DNA from: an uncultured Acidobacteriota bacterium
Lineage (GTDB): Bacteria; Acidobacteriota; Terriglobia; Bryobacterales; Bryobacteraceae
DNA: 37,760 nucleotides
NCBI GenBank assembly: GCA_902825945.1
Contig: CADECY010000093.1
Coordinates: forward strand, 1-37,760
Direction: 5' to 3'
A model generated the notes under the pieces. That model saw nothing but the letters and a program-made list of their open reading frames with translations. It made no database searches and was not told the DNA's origin. Both the position numbers and the translations under genes were made by a program. Below, in pieces: positions 17,110-25,621 of the stretch (position 1 is its first letter; the number at the start of each line of letters is the position of its first letter).

Positions 17110-19995
17110 CTACTTCCTCTTACCTCTCTTGGCCCGTTTGGACACCGGTTCCGGCAACAGGGAATTGGATGCGGCAACCCGCGGCGCCTTTTCGGTGGCT
17201 TGCTTGGCCGCGGCCGATAGCGCCGGACGGGTCGACGAGCGCTCCTTGTAGGCCGCCAGAAGGGTGTTCAACTCACGCGGCACGAGCGCCCACATCGGAT
17301 TCTCGTCCATGACCTTGCTGTCGATCTTGGAGTCTATCCAGTTCCAGGCCTCTTTGCCGCTCAATCCGTCGGCGTTGAGCGGGTAGAGATAGCTCGCAGC
17401 CGAACGGCTCACGATCGCATAGCCATGCTCGGGGTCGAGGGTATGCTGGATCGGGAACGAGGTGGGCAGTTCCTTGAATCCGCGCTTGATCTCCTCCCAC
17501 GAGGCAAAGTATCCGGCCGGGGCGCAGGTGAACTGATTCGACCTCGAATCGAGCGCCGGCACGCACTTGATGAGCGGCGTCTGATAGGCGGCAGCCAGAT
17601 AGGGGCTGGCGGCGGGATCGCGCAGAATGTGCAGCAGCCGCGTAGTAAGCGTCCGCGCGTGTAGTTCGGCCACCTGTTTGAACCCGAGGTCGAGCATGGC
17701 GCCGCTCACCACTTGGCTGTAATAGATCATCCACTCGGAAGCGCCACTGTAGACCGGAATCGCGTCAGCCCGCGGCAGCGTCCCAGCGGGCGGAGCCTTG
17801 GGAAAGTCGTTGTGCGTCCACATGAGCGAGGTCCCGATTCCCGGCGAGGAGGCGGGAAGATCGAAGCCGAGCAGCGGGTTGGCCATGTTACGTCCCACTA
17901 CGTTGCGGCCCCAGCACCAGCGCGTGGTTCGCGCCGCGTTGAACGCGCCCGCCGGACACGGCTCGTAAAAGGCTCCGTTGCGAATGTCGAAGGCGCCCTC
18001 GAGAATCGCCAGGAAGTGGTCCAGCTTCCGCGTAAAGTATTCTTTCTCGGCCGACCCGGACGGGCTCATCACCGCCGCGTGCATCAGATTTCGCTGGACC
18101 CAGGCGCGCCCACGCGTCTCGGTCGCGGTGTAGCCCCAATCCTCGTTCCGGCAGTAAGTACAACCGGGGTCGGGGCTGGAAGTCGTCGAGTTGAAGGCCG
18201 CCCAGAACTGCAGCTCCTCGAGAAAATACCAATCGCCCGTGATCAGGTAGGGGACATAGGCGAGGCCCGGCTGGTGCGGAGTGTCGACGGCCCAGCCACT
18301 GTAGCCCGCGCCGCCTTGGTAGGCTCCATTGACGCTGGCCTTGGTTCCGTCCGGCCCGCCGACGTATTCGAGGCGGTCGGCCTTCTTCGATTCACCCAGT
18401 GTGTTCACCGCCGCGTTCACGGTGGGCCGCGCGTCGATCGACAACACGCGCCCCAGAGCGTCCGGACTCGGGCTCGTGCAGGAGCGATCGCAGAATTTTC
18501 TTCCCTCCATCGATTCCCGGTAGTGTGCCGGAATGTGCGCCGCCGCTTCGGCGTTGGCGAGCATCACCTCTTCCATCCTCGGATCGAACGTGTACAGATA
18601 CCGCAGATACCAGCGCGGCACGAAGGCGATGTCTGGACGTCCGCCAGGGGCGGGGAAGTAGCGCAGCCATTGCGCGCCGCCCATGAAGTCCTCGGTGGCC
18701 ATGGCCCGCTGATAGAAGTTCCACTCCTCGGTGATCCCCTTCTCAGTCACCCTGCGCGCCAGATCGTAGGGAGGCAGCGATCGCGAGTAGACCAAGTAGG
18801 GAAGGTTGTAGTCGATCGAAACCGGACCCGGCTCGGCGCCGCTCCAGAAATTGCGTCTCCAGCGCGTTCCGGCCGCCTGCATCACCTTCTGAATCGGGCT
18901 CGCTTCGACGAACGGATCGTCCTTCATCAGGCGCATGTTGTATACCTGATTCTGCAACCGCTGCGTCCAGATGTTTTCGACGATCGCCTCCACCTTCACA
19001 CCCTGCCATCCGCGGTAGAACGTGAGCACGAAGACCGGATGGAGCGACTTCTGGCGCAGTTCGGTGGACTTGCGCCATCCGGCGTCAGCCGCTATGTCGA
19101 TGTAGGTGCGATGATCGCGCGGCATGGTGCCATCTTGGCCGCGCCCGTTCGGGCAGATCGTCACCTTCAGCCCCTGCACGGCACAGACCTTCATGACTTC
19201 GCCGTCGGTATAAACCTGCAACGGAGCTGTCCAGGTGGCGATGTCCCTGGCGTAGTCGGGGAAAACCGTGAACTCGGTGGTGTTGCGCGAGATATCGACG
19301 CTGTTGCGGACCACGCCGAGCGGGGAGTACCAGCCGAAATCGAACGGCGTTTGAGCGGACTTGTCCTCGACGATCACCTGCGTCACCAGCGGGCCACGCA
19401 TCCAATAACGCACGCTCGTGTCGGAGGGCGTCCCGTTCCATGCGGCGAGAATGTCCTTAGCGTTGACGAACACCGGCTCGGAATCGTCCTCGACGTTAGC
19501 CCCAGCCGCGATCGCGGCGCCCCACTTGCCTTCCGCGAAATCGAACATCTCCTGTTTGCCGAGGCCGGTGCCCTCCGGCTGGGCCTGATTGACGAAGTCC
19601 ACCTTCAGCCGTCCGTTGGCCGGAATGCTGGCAAAAAACGTCACCAGGGAATGTTGCACGCTGCCGTCCTCCCAGCGTGTCTTCACGTCGCACTGGGTTT
19701 CGGTGGCGGTGCCTTCGATGACCGCTTGCGGGCAGGCCGCGATTTCGCCCCTTGCGAAAAATCGCGAAACCGTCACCGGCCGCTGATCCTGCGTCTGGCC
19801 CGGATTCCGGATCCAGACGCTGTTGGGAATCACCGGCCCGCCGGCCTCGGCCGCCGCGATGGCGGCTTGCGCCAGCGGCGATGGCTGATAGGGCCCGCGC
19901 GGAGGTGTCTGCGATCGGGAACCACAGGCGAGTATCGTGCAGAGCGCGCCCACGCTCCACAGCCGCCGGGCAGTTATCCATCGGGAATTCGGCAT
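17110..19995 (-). CDS. Large lipoprotein, paralogue of the 1182-aa secreted protein
   Basis: The 961-residue product starts at ATG 19995, six bases after GGAGGAG; the ATG five codons earlier sits on that site. The leader ends in TILAC with Cys24 as the probable lipidated residue, so it should be anchored in a membrane. The N-terminal domain has VTVSRFFARGEIAACPQAV and TRWEDGSVQHSLVTF, resembling the YetA/PcRGLX-type lyase N-terminal domain. Shared blocks with the 1182-aa protein include GGRPDI, HYRE-x5-KFCD, SIDARPT, PYL-TGD and DWGY with RGRAW. It lacks the FN3-like C-terminus and ends in a Lys/Arg-rich tail. Its place between flippase and glycosyltransferase genes points to a role in handling the exported polysaccharide. 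No catalytic residue can be assigned. Confidence 0.85.
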   Translation of the reverse strand: MPNSRWITARRLWSVGALCTILACGSRSQTPPRGPYQPSPLAQAAIAAAEAGGPVIPNSVWIRNPGQTQDQRPVTVSRFFARGEIAACPQAVIEGTATETQCDVKTRWEDGSVQHSLVTFFASIPANGRLKVDFVNQAQPEGTGLGKQEMFDFAEGKWGAAIAAGANVEDDSEPVFVNAKDILAAWNGTPSDTSVRYWMRGPLVTQVIVEDKSAQTPFDFGWYSPLGVVRNSVDISRNTTEFTVFPDYARDIATWTAPLQVYTDGEVMKVCAVQGLKVTICPNGRGQDGTMPRDHRTYIDIAADAGWRKSTELRQKSLHPVFVLTFYRGWQGVKVEAIVENIWTQRLQNQVYNMRLMKDDPFVEASPIQKVMQAAGTRWRRNFWSGAEPGPVSIDYNLPYLVYSRSLPPYDLARRVTEKGITEEWNFYQRAMATEDFMGGAQWLRYFPAPGGRPDIAFVPRWYLRYLYTFDPRMEEVMLANAEAAAHIPAHYRESMEGRKFCDRSCTSPSPDALGRVLSIDARPTVNAAVNTLGESKKADRLEYVGGPDGTKASVNGAYQGGAGYSGWAVDTPHQPGLAYVPYLITGDWYFLEELQFWAAFNSTTSSPDPGCTYCRNEDWGYTATETRGRAWVQRNLMHAAVMSPSGSAEKEYFTRKLDHFLAILEGAFDIRNGAFYEPCPAGAFNAARTTRWCWGRNVVGRNMANPLLGFDLPASSPGIGTSLMWTHNDFPKAPPAGTLPRADAIPVYSGASEWMIYYSQVVSGAMLDLGFKQVAELHARTLTTRLLHILRDPAASPYLAAAYQTPLIKCVPALDSRSNQFTCAPAGYFASWEEIKRGFKELPTSFPIQHTLDPEHGYAIVSRSAASYLYPLNADGLSGKEAWNWIDSKIDSKVMDENPMWALVPRELNTLLAAYKERSSTRPALSAAAKQATEKAPRVAASNSLLPEPVSKRAKRGKRK

Positions 19996-20035
19996 GGCTT
20001 TCTCCTCCATTGACCGGGCCGTTCAGCGGCCTCGT

Positions 20036-21481
20036 TTATACCAGTTTTTGTCTCGCCCAGGCCAGTTCGGCCGGTTCGAAAAATCGTAGCGCCCACAACA
20101 GGGCCGGGAAAGCGAAGCAGACCGTTACCGCGGAAATCGTTCGCGCGGCCAGCCCCTCGAACGGGAGCGCCCAATGCGCCGCTCCGAGTAGCGCGGTGGT
20201 GAGTATCAGCTTTCCGAGCCTTCTCCATTCCAGTGTAATCGGGAACAGCATGACCGCACGCCGGTAGCTTGCCGCCAGCAGCGTTGCAAAGCCGATGAGC
20301 GTCGCCGCGATCGCTCCCGCGATCCCGTATGGCGGAATCAGGGTGACGTAGGCGAGCATGCACACCACGGCCGCTTGCACGTTCACCACCGCGTCGATAC
20401 GCGTCTCGTCGCACAGGAAGAACACGCTGCGGAAAAAGTCGGCCGCGGCGCGCAGCCAATAGGCGCCGGCGATCCAGGGAACGTAGGCTATCGCGCCCCA
20501 ATAGGATGTGTCGGCGAGAATCCGCACGATCGAATCGGCACCCACCGCCAGCGCGAAGCAGACGTACGTCATGGCGGCGGTGAAATAGGTGAATACGCGG
20601 ACCAGGAACGCCTTGCCCTCTTCGCCCTTCACCTGATTGAAGACCTGCGCGTTCCAGTAGAGGGTGAATCCAGTTTGCAGGAACGATACCATCATTCCCA
20701 GTTTGTACCCAAATAGGTACAAACCCAGTTCCGTCTGATCGACTCGGCCACGCAGGAAGAATCGCTCGCCGAAGTGGAAAACATAGGCGGCCAAGCCTGA
20801 GATTCCCACCGGCGCCGCGAACCGGCAGATGCTGGCGAACAGCTTTCCGTTGAAGCGAGAAGGGCTCGTGGCGACCGCGTACACCGCGACCGGCGCCCCA
20901 ATCGCCAGCGCGCTGATCAAGCCGCTCCACAACACCGCGTAATAGCCTGCCCGGTAGACCACCAGCAACAAGACATTCAGCGAGACACCCACCAGCAGGT
21001 GCACCAGCGTCGCCGATACATAGAGCGCCGGCTTGTCCTCGGACCGCAACCAGCCCCAGCAAACCTCGAGCACGATCAGCGCGGCGAAAGTTCCGAACGT
21101 GATGCGGAAGGCGGGAGCGTACACATCGCTGCCGAGCACCCATTGACTGATCCAGGGCGCGCCGAGCATTCCCGCGCCCGCGCCCACCGCGCCGATCAAC
21201 GCACCGCCGAGCATCATCGTGCTCACCACTTCGCGTTTGTCGCGATCGCCATCGGCGCGCGCGTAGAAGTAGGAAATCGCGCTCGCAAACCGGGCCCCGG
21301 CGATGATCGAAAACAGATTGAGCGTGGTGTCGATCATCTCGATCACCGCGTTGTCGGTGGGCGTGATGTAACGCGTATAGACCGGCAGCAGCAGCACCGA
21401 CACGATACGCGAGGCCACCAGTCCAATCGTATAGACCCCGGCCGAGCGGACCATCTGGCCGAATTTTCCGGCGAATTGCAT
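20036..21481 (-). CDS. Wzx-like polysaccharide flippase, second copy type
   Basis: The 481-residue integral membrane protein has about 14 helices. It begins MQFAGKFGQMVRSAGVYTIGLVASRIVSVLLLPVYTRY (read in parts), the usual first helix and RxxxxxLLPxYTR pattern of the MOP/PST flippase family. The start is ATG 21481, eight bases after the amidotransferase stop; 32 extra upstream codons lie inside that gene. It should move lipid-linked oligosaccharide across the inner membrane. It is only distantly like the flippase at 1202-2521, so two different glycans, or two steps of export, may be served. Confidence 0.88.
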   Translation of the reverse strand: MQFAGKFGQMVRSAGVYTIGLVASRIVSVLLLPVYTRYITPTDNAVIEMIDTTLNLFSIIAGARFASAISYFYARADGDRDKREVVSTMMLGGALIGAVGAGAGMLGAPWISQWVLGSDVYAPAFRITFGTFAALIVLEVCWGWLRSEDKPALYVSATLVHLLVGVSLNVLLLVVYRAGYYAVLWSGLISALAIGAPVAVYAVATSPSRFNGKLFASICRFAAPVGISGLAAYVFHFGERFFLRGRVDQTELGLYLFGYKLGMMVSFLQTGFTLYWNAQVFNQVKGEEGKAFLVRVFTYFTAAMTYVCFALAVGADSIVRILADTSYWGAIAYVPWIAGAYWLRAAADFFRSVFFLCDETRIDAVVNVQAAVVCMLAYVTLIPPYGIAGAIAATLIGFATLLAASYRRAVMLFPITLEWRRLGKLILTTALLGAAHWALPFEGLAARTISAVTVCFAFPALLWALRFFEPAELAWARQKLV

Positions 21482-21489
21482 CCGGGGGC

Positions 21490-23403
21490 CTACCGCGCCA
21501 TGCTCTCCGCGAGCTGAGCGCGGCCCGCCCCGGGGCCATGATGCGCGTGCCAGCAGGCGAGCATCAGCACATACCACAGACGAGTGGAGTTATCGAGCAT
21601 GCCGCCCTGATGCTGCTCCCACAACCGGCGCGTTTCCCCCAAGTCGAGAATCGATTCCATCGCCGGCCGGAACACGGCCGATTCAAACACCGGGCGAAGG
21701 CTCGTCCGCATCCATTGCGCCATTGGCACGATGAACCCCTGCTTGCGCCGCGTGGTGGTGCGCCCGGGCAGATAACGCGACAGGGCGCTTTTGAACACCA
21801 GCTTTCCGTTCGCTCCGCGAACCTTGAACGATTGCGGCAGCGTCGCGGCCAGCTCGCCCAAACGGTAGTCGAGCCACGGCGCCCGCGCCTCGAGCGAATA
21901 CGCCATGCTCGCGCGGTCCATCTTCACGAGAATGTCGCCTGGCAGATAGGTCTTGATGTCCACGGCCTGCATCTGATCGAGCGCCGGCAGATGCTCGAGC
22001 CCCTCGAACTGCTTGCGGAATCCCTCGCGCGCGGTGTAGCCGGAGAGTTCACGGCGCAGCGCGGGCGAAAGCACTGCGTCGAGGCTCTCGTCGCGGAACG
22101 CGGTCACCGAAGTGAAGTATCCGTCGGCGATTTCCTGGGAAACACAGGTGAGCATCGACTTGAAGCGTAGCGGACGCGGCAGGAAGTCGGTGCGCGGCCA
22201 CGCCTTGCCGAGCGCGGCGAGCGCGGTATGGCGGAACCAGTCCGGGAACAGCCCGCGCAAACGGTTTTCGAGGACGCCCAACTGATAGCGGTCATAGCCG
22301 CCGAACAATTCGTCGGCCCCATCTCCCGACAGCGATACCGTCACGTGCTGGCGCGTCATCCGGCACAGGTACAGCGTCGGAATGGCCGACGAATCGCCGA
22401 ACGGCTCGTCGTAGTGCTCGACGAGCGTCGAAAGCATCTCCTCGATCGAGGGCGTGACGATCTGCTCGCGATGCTCGGTCTTGTAGCGGTCAACCACCAG
22501 CCGCGCGTAGTCGAGCTCGTCGACGGATTTGTCGGTGAAACCGATCGAGAACGACTTGACCCGCGTCTGTTCCGACATCAGTGCGACAACGGCGCTCGAA
22601 TCCACACCGCCGCTCAGGAACGCGCCCAGCGGCACGTCGCTCATCAGCCGGCATTTCACCGCGTCGATGGCGAGCTGGCGAATCTCCTCGGCCGTGTCTT
22701 CGTACCGCCGCGAGCCGTCCGGGGCGAACTTCAGATCCCAGTAGCGGCGGAGCTTGGCTCCCTTGGCGGTGAGCAGCAGGCTGTGCGCGGGCGGAAGCTT
22801 GTGAACACCACGATAAATCGTGGCGGGATCGGGCACGTAGCCGAAGGCCAGGAAATCGGCCACCGCGCGCGGGTCTACGTCGGGCTCGAATTCCCCGATC
22901 GCCGTGAGCGCCTTCAGCTCGGAGGCGAACGCGAGCCGGAATCCGCGGATCGATTCGGTATAGTAGAGCGGCTTTTTGCCGAAACGGTCCCGGGCCAGAA
23001 ACAGTTCGCGTTTCCGGCTGTCCCAGATGGCGAAGGCGAACATGCCGTTGAGGTATTCGGGCAACCGCTCGCCCACCTCTTCGTACAGATGCACCAGGAC
23101 TTCCGTATCACTGTGCGTGGTAAAGCGATGTCCCTTGGCGATCAGATCCTCACGCAGGCCGGCGTAGTTGTAGATCTCGCCGTTGAAGATCACCTGCACG
23201 GTTCCGTCTTCGTTGGCCTGCGGCTGCCCGCCGGTCGACAGGTCGATAATGCTCAACCGCCGGTGTCCGAGCGCGGCGTGCCCGTCTACGAACGATCCGT
23301 AGGCGTCCGGACCACGATGTAGGATCCGGTCGCACATGCGGCGCAACAGTCCGCTATCTGCGGGGCTGCCCTCCTCGGAAACAAATCCAGCGATTCCACA
23401 CAT
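21490..23403 (-). CDS. Asparagine synthase-like amidotransferase, XrtA-locus type
   Basis: The 637-residue protein starts MCGIAGF, with Cys2 as the N-terminal nucleophile of class II glutamine amidotransferases. FNGEIYNY and HSDTEV complete the glutaminase site. The synthetase half carries the SGGVDSS pyrophosphate loop. The stretch GYVPDPATIYRGVHKLPP matches what I recall of the exosortase-A-associated amidotransferase group, whose members occur in exopolysaccharide loci and probably amidate a sugar acid rather than make asparagine. It heads an operon running to 14358. The replication initiator gene lies 51 bases upstream on the same strand, so a shared transcript is possible. Enzyme class is certain, the substrate inferred. 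Confidence 0.92.
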   Translation of the reverse strand: MCGIAGFVSEEGSPADSGLLRRMCDRILHRGPDAYGSFVDGHAALGHRRLSIIDLSTGGQPQANEDGTVQVIFNGEIYNYAGLREDLIAKGHRFTTHSDTEVLVHLYEEVGERLPEYLNGMFAFAIWDSRKRELFLARDRFGKKPLYYTESIRGFRLAFASELKALTAIGEFEPDVDPRAVADFLAFGYVPDPATIYRGVHKLPPAHSLLLTAKGAKLRRYWDLKFAPDGSRRYEDTAEEIRQLAIDAVKCRLMSDVPLGAFLSGGVDSSAVVALMSEQTRVKSFSIGFTDKSVDELDYARLVVDRYKTEHREQIVTPSIEEMLSTLVEHYDEPFGDSSAIPTLYLCRMTRQHVTVSLSGDGADELFGGYDRYQLGVLENRLRGLFPDWFRHTALAALGKAWPRTDFLPRPLRFKSMLTCVSQEIADGYFTSVTAFRDESLDAVLSPALRRELSGYTAREGFRKQFEGLEHLPALDQMQAVDIKTYLPGDILVKMDRASMAYSLEARAPWLDYRLGELAATLPQSFKVRGANGKLVFKSALSRYLPGRTTTRRKQGFIVPMAQWMRTSLRPVFESAVFRPAMESILDLGETRRLWEQHQGGMLDNSTRLWYVLMLACWHAHHGPGAGRAQLAESMAR

Positions 23404-23454
23404 TCAGCTACGACTTTGCCCTTCCTTCGGGATCGACCGAAGGTTATCTTCAGT

Positions 23455-25089
23455 TTAGCAGGTGGTTCCGGACACACCCATGTTTGGGGGGTCCTCGGGA
23501 GCCAGGAACGGCAGAACCGCTTGATGCGCGCGCTTGCGCAACAGCCATTTCTCGAAGGGCGGAACTTCCTTGCGCGCGATCTGTTGCAGCAGCAGTTCAT
23601 CCACTTCCTGCGCGCGTAGATCCGGCGGAAGCTTCTCGAAGCGCTCGTCGTGCTTGAGTGTTTCGAGCTTCTCGCGCCGCATGGCTTGGCGCGTCGTCTC
23701 GGGCAGGTCTTGCAGGATCGTCTGCGCCAACTGCTGGCGGGCGCGTTCGTATTCGAGCACCAGTTCGCGCTCTTCCTGCTGATCCTGATGGCGGAACGCC
23801 AGTTCTTCGCGCTGACGGAAACGCGCGATGTGGTGTGCCGCGGCCGAGGAGTCGACCAGCCGGGGCCGGGATTCCTCGTCTCGCGCTATCTTGACGAGCA
23901 AGCCCGGAAGATTCCGCAACGCCTGGCCGGCGCGATGCTTCTGGCGGCAGACTTCGATCGCGATCTCGCACCAGTCGAGAGCGTTCGTCGAGGCCTCTCC
24001 GGGACCCGCATCGAGCGCCTGACGGATCGCGGCGGCGGCGACATGGTGGGCCACCTCGGCCGCCTTCATCTCCTCGAGCAGCCGCGCGGCGCGCTGGAGT
24101 TGATACTGCTCGAGACGCGCGGTGAACTTGTCGCAATATTCGGCTGCGGCCTTGCCCGGGATTCCGGCCTTCTCGAGCTGCGCCCGAACAAAGGCGCGCG
24201 TGTCGTCGCCCGATACCACCGCGCCGTTGACCGCAAGCGATTTACGCTCGGGCACATAGCTCGGGTGGCGGTGAAGGGCTATCCGCCAGTGCTCGGCGTC
24301 GACGGTGTGATACGAACCGAGAACCTGGATGCGCATGAGCTGTTCGAAAGCCGGTTCAAGCGTCTGCATGAGGCGCGAGAAGTAGTGTGGCGGAGTGACG
24401 ATGCCCAGATGCTCGGCCGAAAGCTTGCGGGCGTCGATCACCACCAGTTCCGTCTTTTCGAAGGCGACGGCGAGGAAGCGGTACAGGTGCTTGGCCGTAA
24501 TTCCGTCGAGTTCCATGTAGCGGCCGGCGTCGAGCAGGCGGAAAAAGCCAGAGTCCATCGACTGGATGAGCTTGTCGGTCCAGGTGATGGATCCGGTGCA
24601 GCGGCCGCTCGAACGGTCGAGTGAGAAGCTCGCTTCCTGGAAGACGTTCAGCCACTTGACCTCTTCGTGGCGGTCGGTTGCGGTGAGTGCGCGGAATCGC
24701 AGCGGAATGAAGCGGTCCATAGCGAGCTTCAGGCGCTGATAGAACTTGCCGTGGACATTGCTGATGTTGAGGATCTTGGCTATTTCTCTTCCGGTGAAGC
24801 TCACGGTCTTCGAAAAATTGCTCCGGAAGGTGAGCACTCCGAGGGCGACGAAAATATCGAGATCCTGTTCGGTCGGAAGCCCGAGTTCGTTGTTGCCCTG
24901 GACTTGCCAGAGCACCGAAAGCTCACTGCCATCGGGCAGGATCTTGGTTCCGCGGATTTCAATCTTGCCGATTCGCTTTCCGACGCGCCGCTCCAAAACG
25001 GCGAATGGCACAGCGGCCAGATTTTCCTCCTCGACCGACAGGTTGAGGAGGGAGGGTTTCGGGGGGGAGGTGGATTTTGCTTGCGGCAC
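23455..25089 (-). CDS. Replication initiator protein A-like (plasmid RepA/RPA family)
   Basis: The 544-residue protein starts at GTG 25089 with GAGG about eight bases upstream. Residues 50-190 carry the pattern VLWQVQGNNELGLPTEQDLDIFVAL, then a helix-turn-helix-like REIAKILNISNVHGKFYQRL. This matches 'replication initiator protein A' genes of plasmids and acidobacterial or alphaproteobacterial replicons. The second half is long, helical and charged (coiled-coil-like around residues 430-510), longer than minimal initiators. Upstream lies a 0.5-kb non-coding region with 11 iteron-like sites, the expected target. It could drive replication of an integrated or resident replicon, or act only as a repressor. 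No ParA/ParB genes are beside it. Confidence 0.75.
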   Translation of the reverse strand: MPQAKSTSPPKPSLLNLSVEEENLAAVPFAVLERRVGKRIGKIEIRGTKILPDGSELSVLWQVQGNNELGLPTEQDLDIFVALGVLTFRSNFSKTVSFTGREIAKILNISNVHGKFYQRLKLAMDRFIPLRFRALTATDRHEEVKWLNVFQEASFSLDRSSGRCTGSITWTDKLIQSMDSGFFRLLDAGRYMELDGITAKHLYRFLAVAFEKTELVVIDARKLSAEHLGIVTPPHYFSRLMQTLEPAFEQLMRIQVLGSYHTVDAEHWRIALHRHPSYVPERKSLAVNGAVVSGDDTRAFVRAQLEKAGIPGKAAAEYCDKFTARLEQYQLQRAARLLEEMKAAEVAHHVAAAAIRQALDAGPGEASTNALDWCEIAIEVCRQKHRAGQALRNLPGLLVKIARDEESRPRLVDSSAAAHHIARFRQREELAFRHQDQQEERELVLEYERARQQLAQTILQDLPETTRQAMRREKLETLKHDERFEKLPPDLRAQEVDELLLQQIARKEVPPFEKWLLRKRAHQAVLPFLAPEDPPNMGVSGTTC

Positions 25090-25621
25090 GAAATGCCTCA
25101 GTTTCCGTTGTACGCGATTCGGCCCCTCAAATCGAGAACTTTACGATCAAGCACACGGATTGCCCGGGGTTTTTATTGGCAAGCACACGGTTGGCTCGAA
25201 AGAGGCCCTTTCCAATACCATTTCCATAAACCAAAACCAAACTACCAACCATAGGGGGCCGGGGGCAGGCCAATGTGCTTGATCGTAAAGCCTTTTAATT
25301 GAACAGGATATAAGCGATCATGGAGGGTTCAAAGGCCATGTGCCTGATCGTAAACCCCATGTGCTTCACCGTAAACGGGGGGAAGGGCAATTGTTTTCAT
25401 GGGCTTGCACGTAAATCGTTGATTTTATTAGAGGGCTTGGTTCAGCGTACATGGGTTTTCAGCCAAGACCCATGGGTCGCTTACGATGAGGCACACGCGG
25501 AGGCCTGAAATTTACGGGGAGTCACACACCAGGGGGCCTGGATTTCACGGCAAGCACATGGTTTTTACGATCAGGCACACGCCACTTCCGATCAAGCACA
25601 TGCCCATGGCACAGTAGGAAT
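25090..25621. other. Putative iteron-type replication origin or operator region
   Basis: This 532-base non-coding region lies between the leftward RepA-like gene and the rightward SEC-C gene. It is less GC-rich than its flanks, with A/C-rich runs at 25201-25256 and an AT-rich patch at 25290-25318 (CTTTTAATTGAACAGG) and 25416-25440. These could serve as unwinding elements. Eleven 18-bp repeats fill most of it. No DnaA box of the TTATCCACA type was seen. An origin is the simplest reading; a multi-operator control region is the alternative. Confidence 0.55.
25140..25602. repeat. Array of 11 iteron-like 18-bp repeats in three orientation blocks
   Basis: The consensus is TTTACGATCAAGCACATG. Forward copies are 25140-25157, 25172-25189, 25480-25497, 25511-25528, 25543-25560, 25564-25581 and 25585-25602. 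Inverted copies are 25272-25289, 25337-25354, 25358-25375 and 25398-25415. The order is two forward, four inverted, five forward. Start-to-start steps of 21 bases occur at 25337/25358, 25543/25564 and 25564/25585, close to two helical turns, which favours side-by-side binding of a protein on one DNA face. The AGCACA core is best conserved; the central CGAT varies most. Confidence 0.85.

Noticed and set aside
19960..19985. DnaA-box-like TTATCCA
   Set aside because: Single match inside a coding gene with the last bases wrong; no cluster of boxes.
25140..25602. CRISPR array
   Set aside because: Repeats are 18 bp, in both orientations and with irregular short gaps; no spacer pattern or cas genes.
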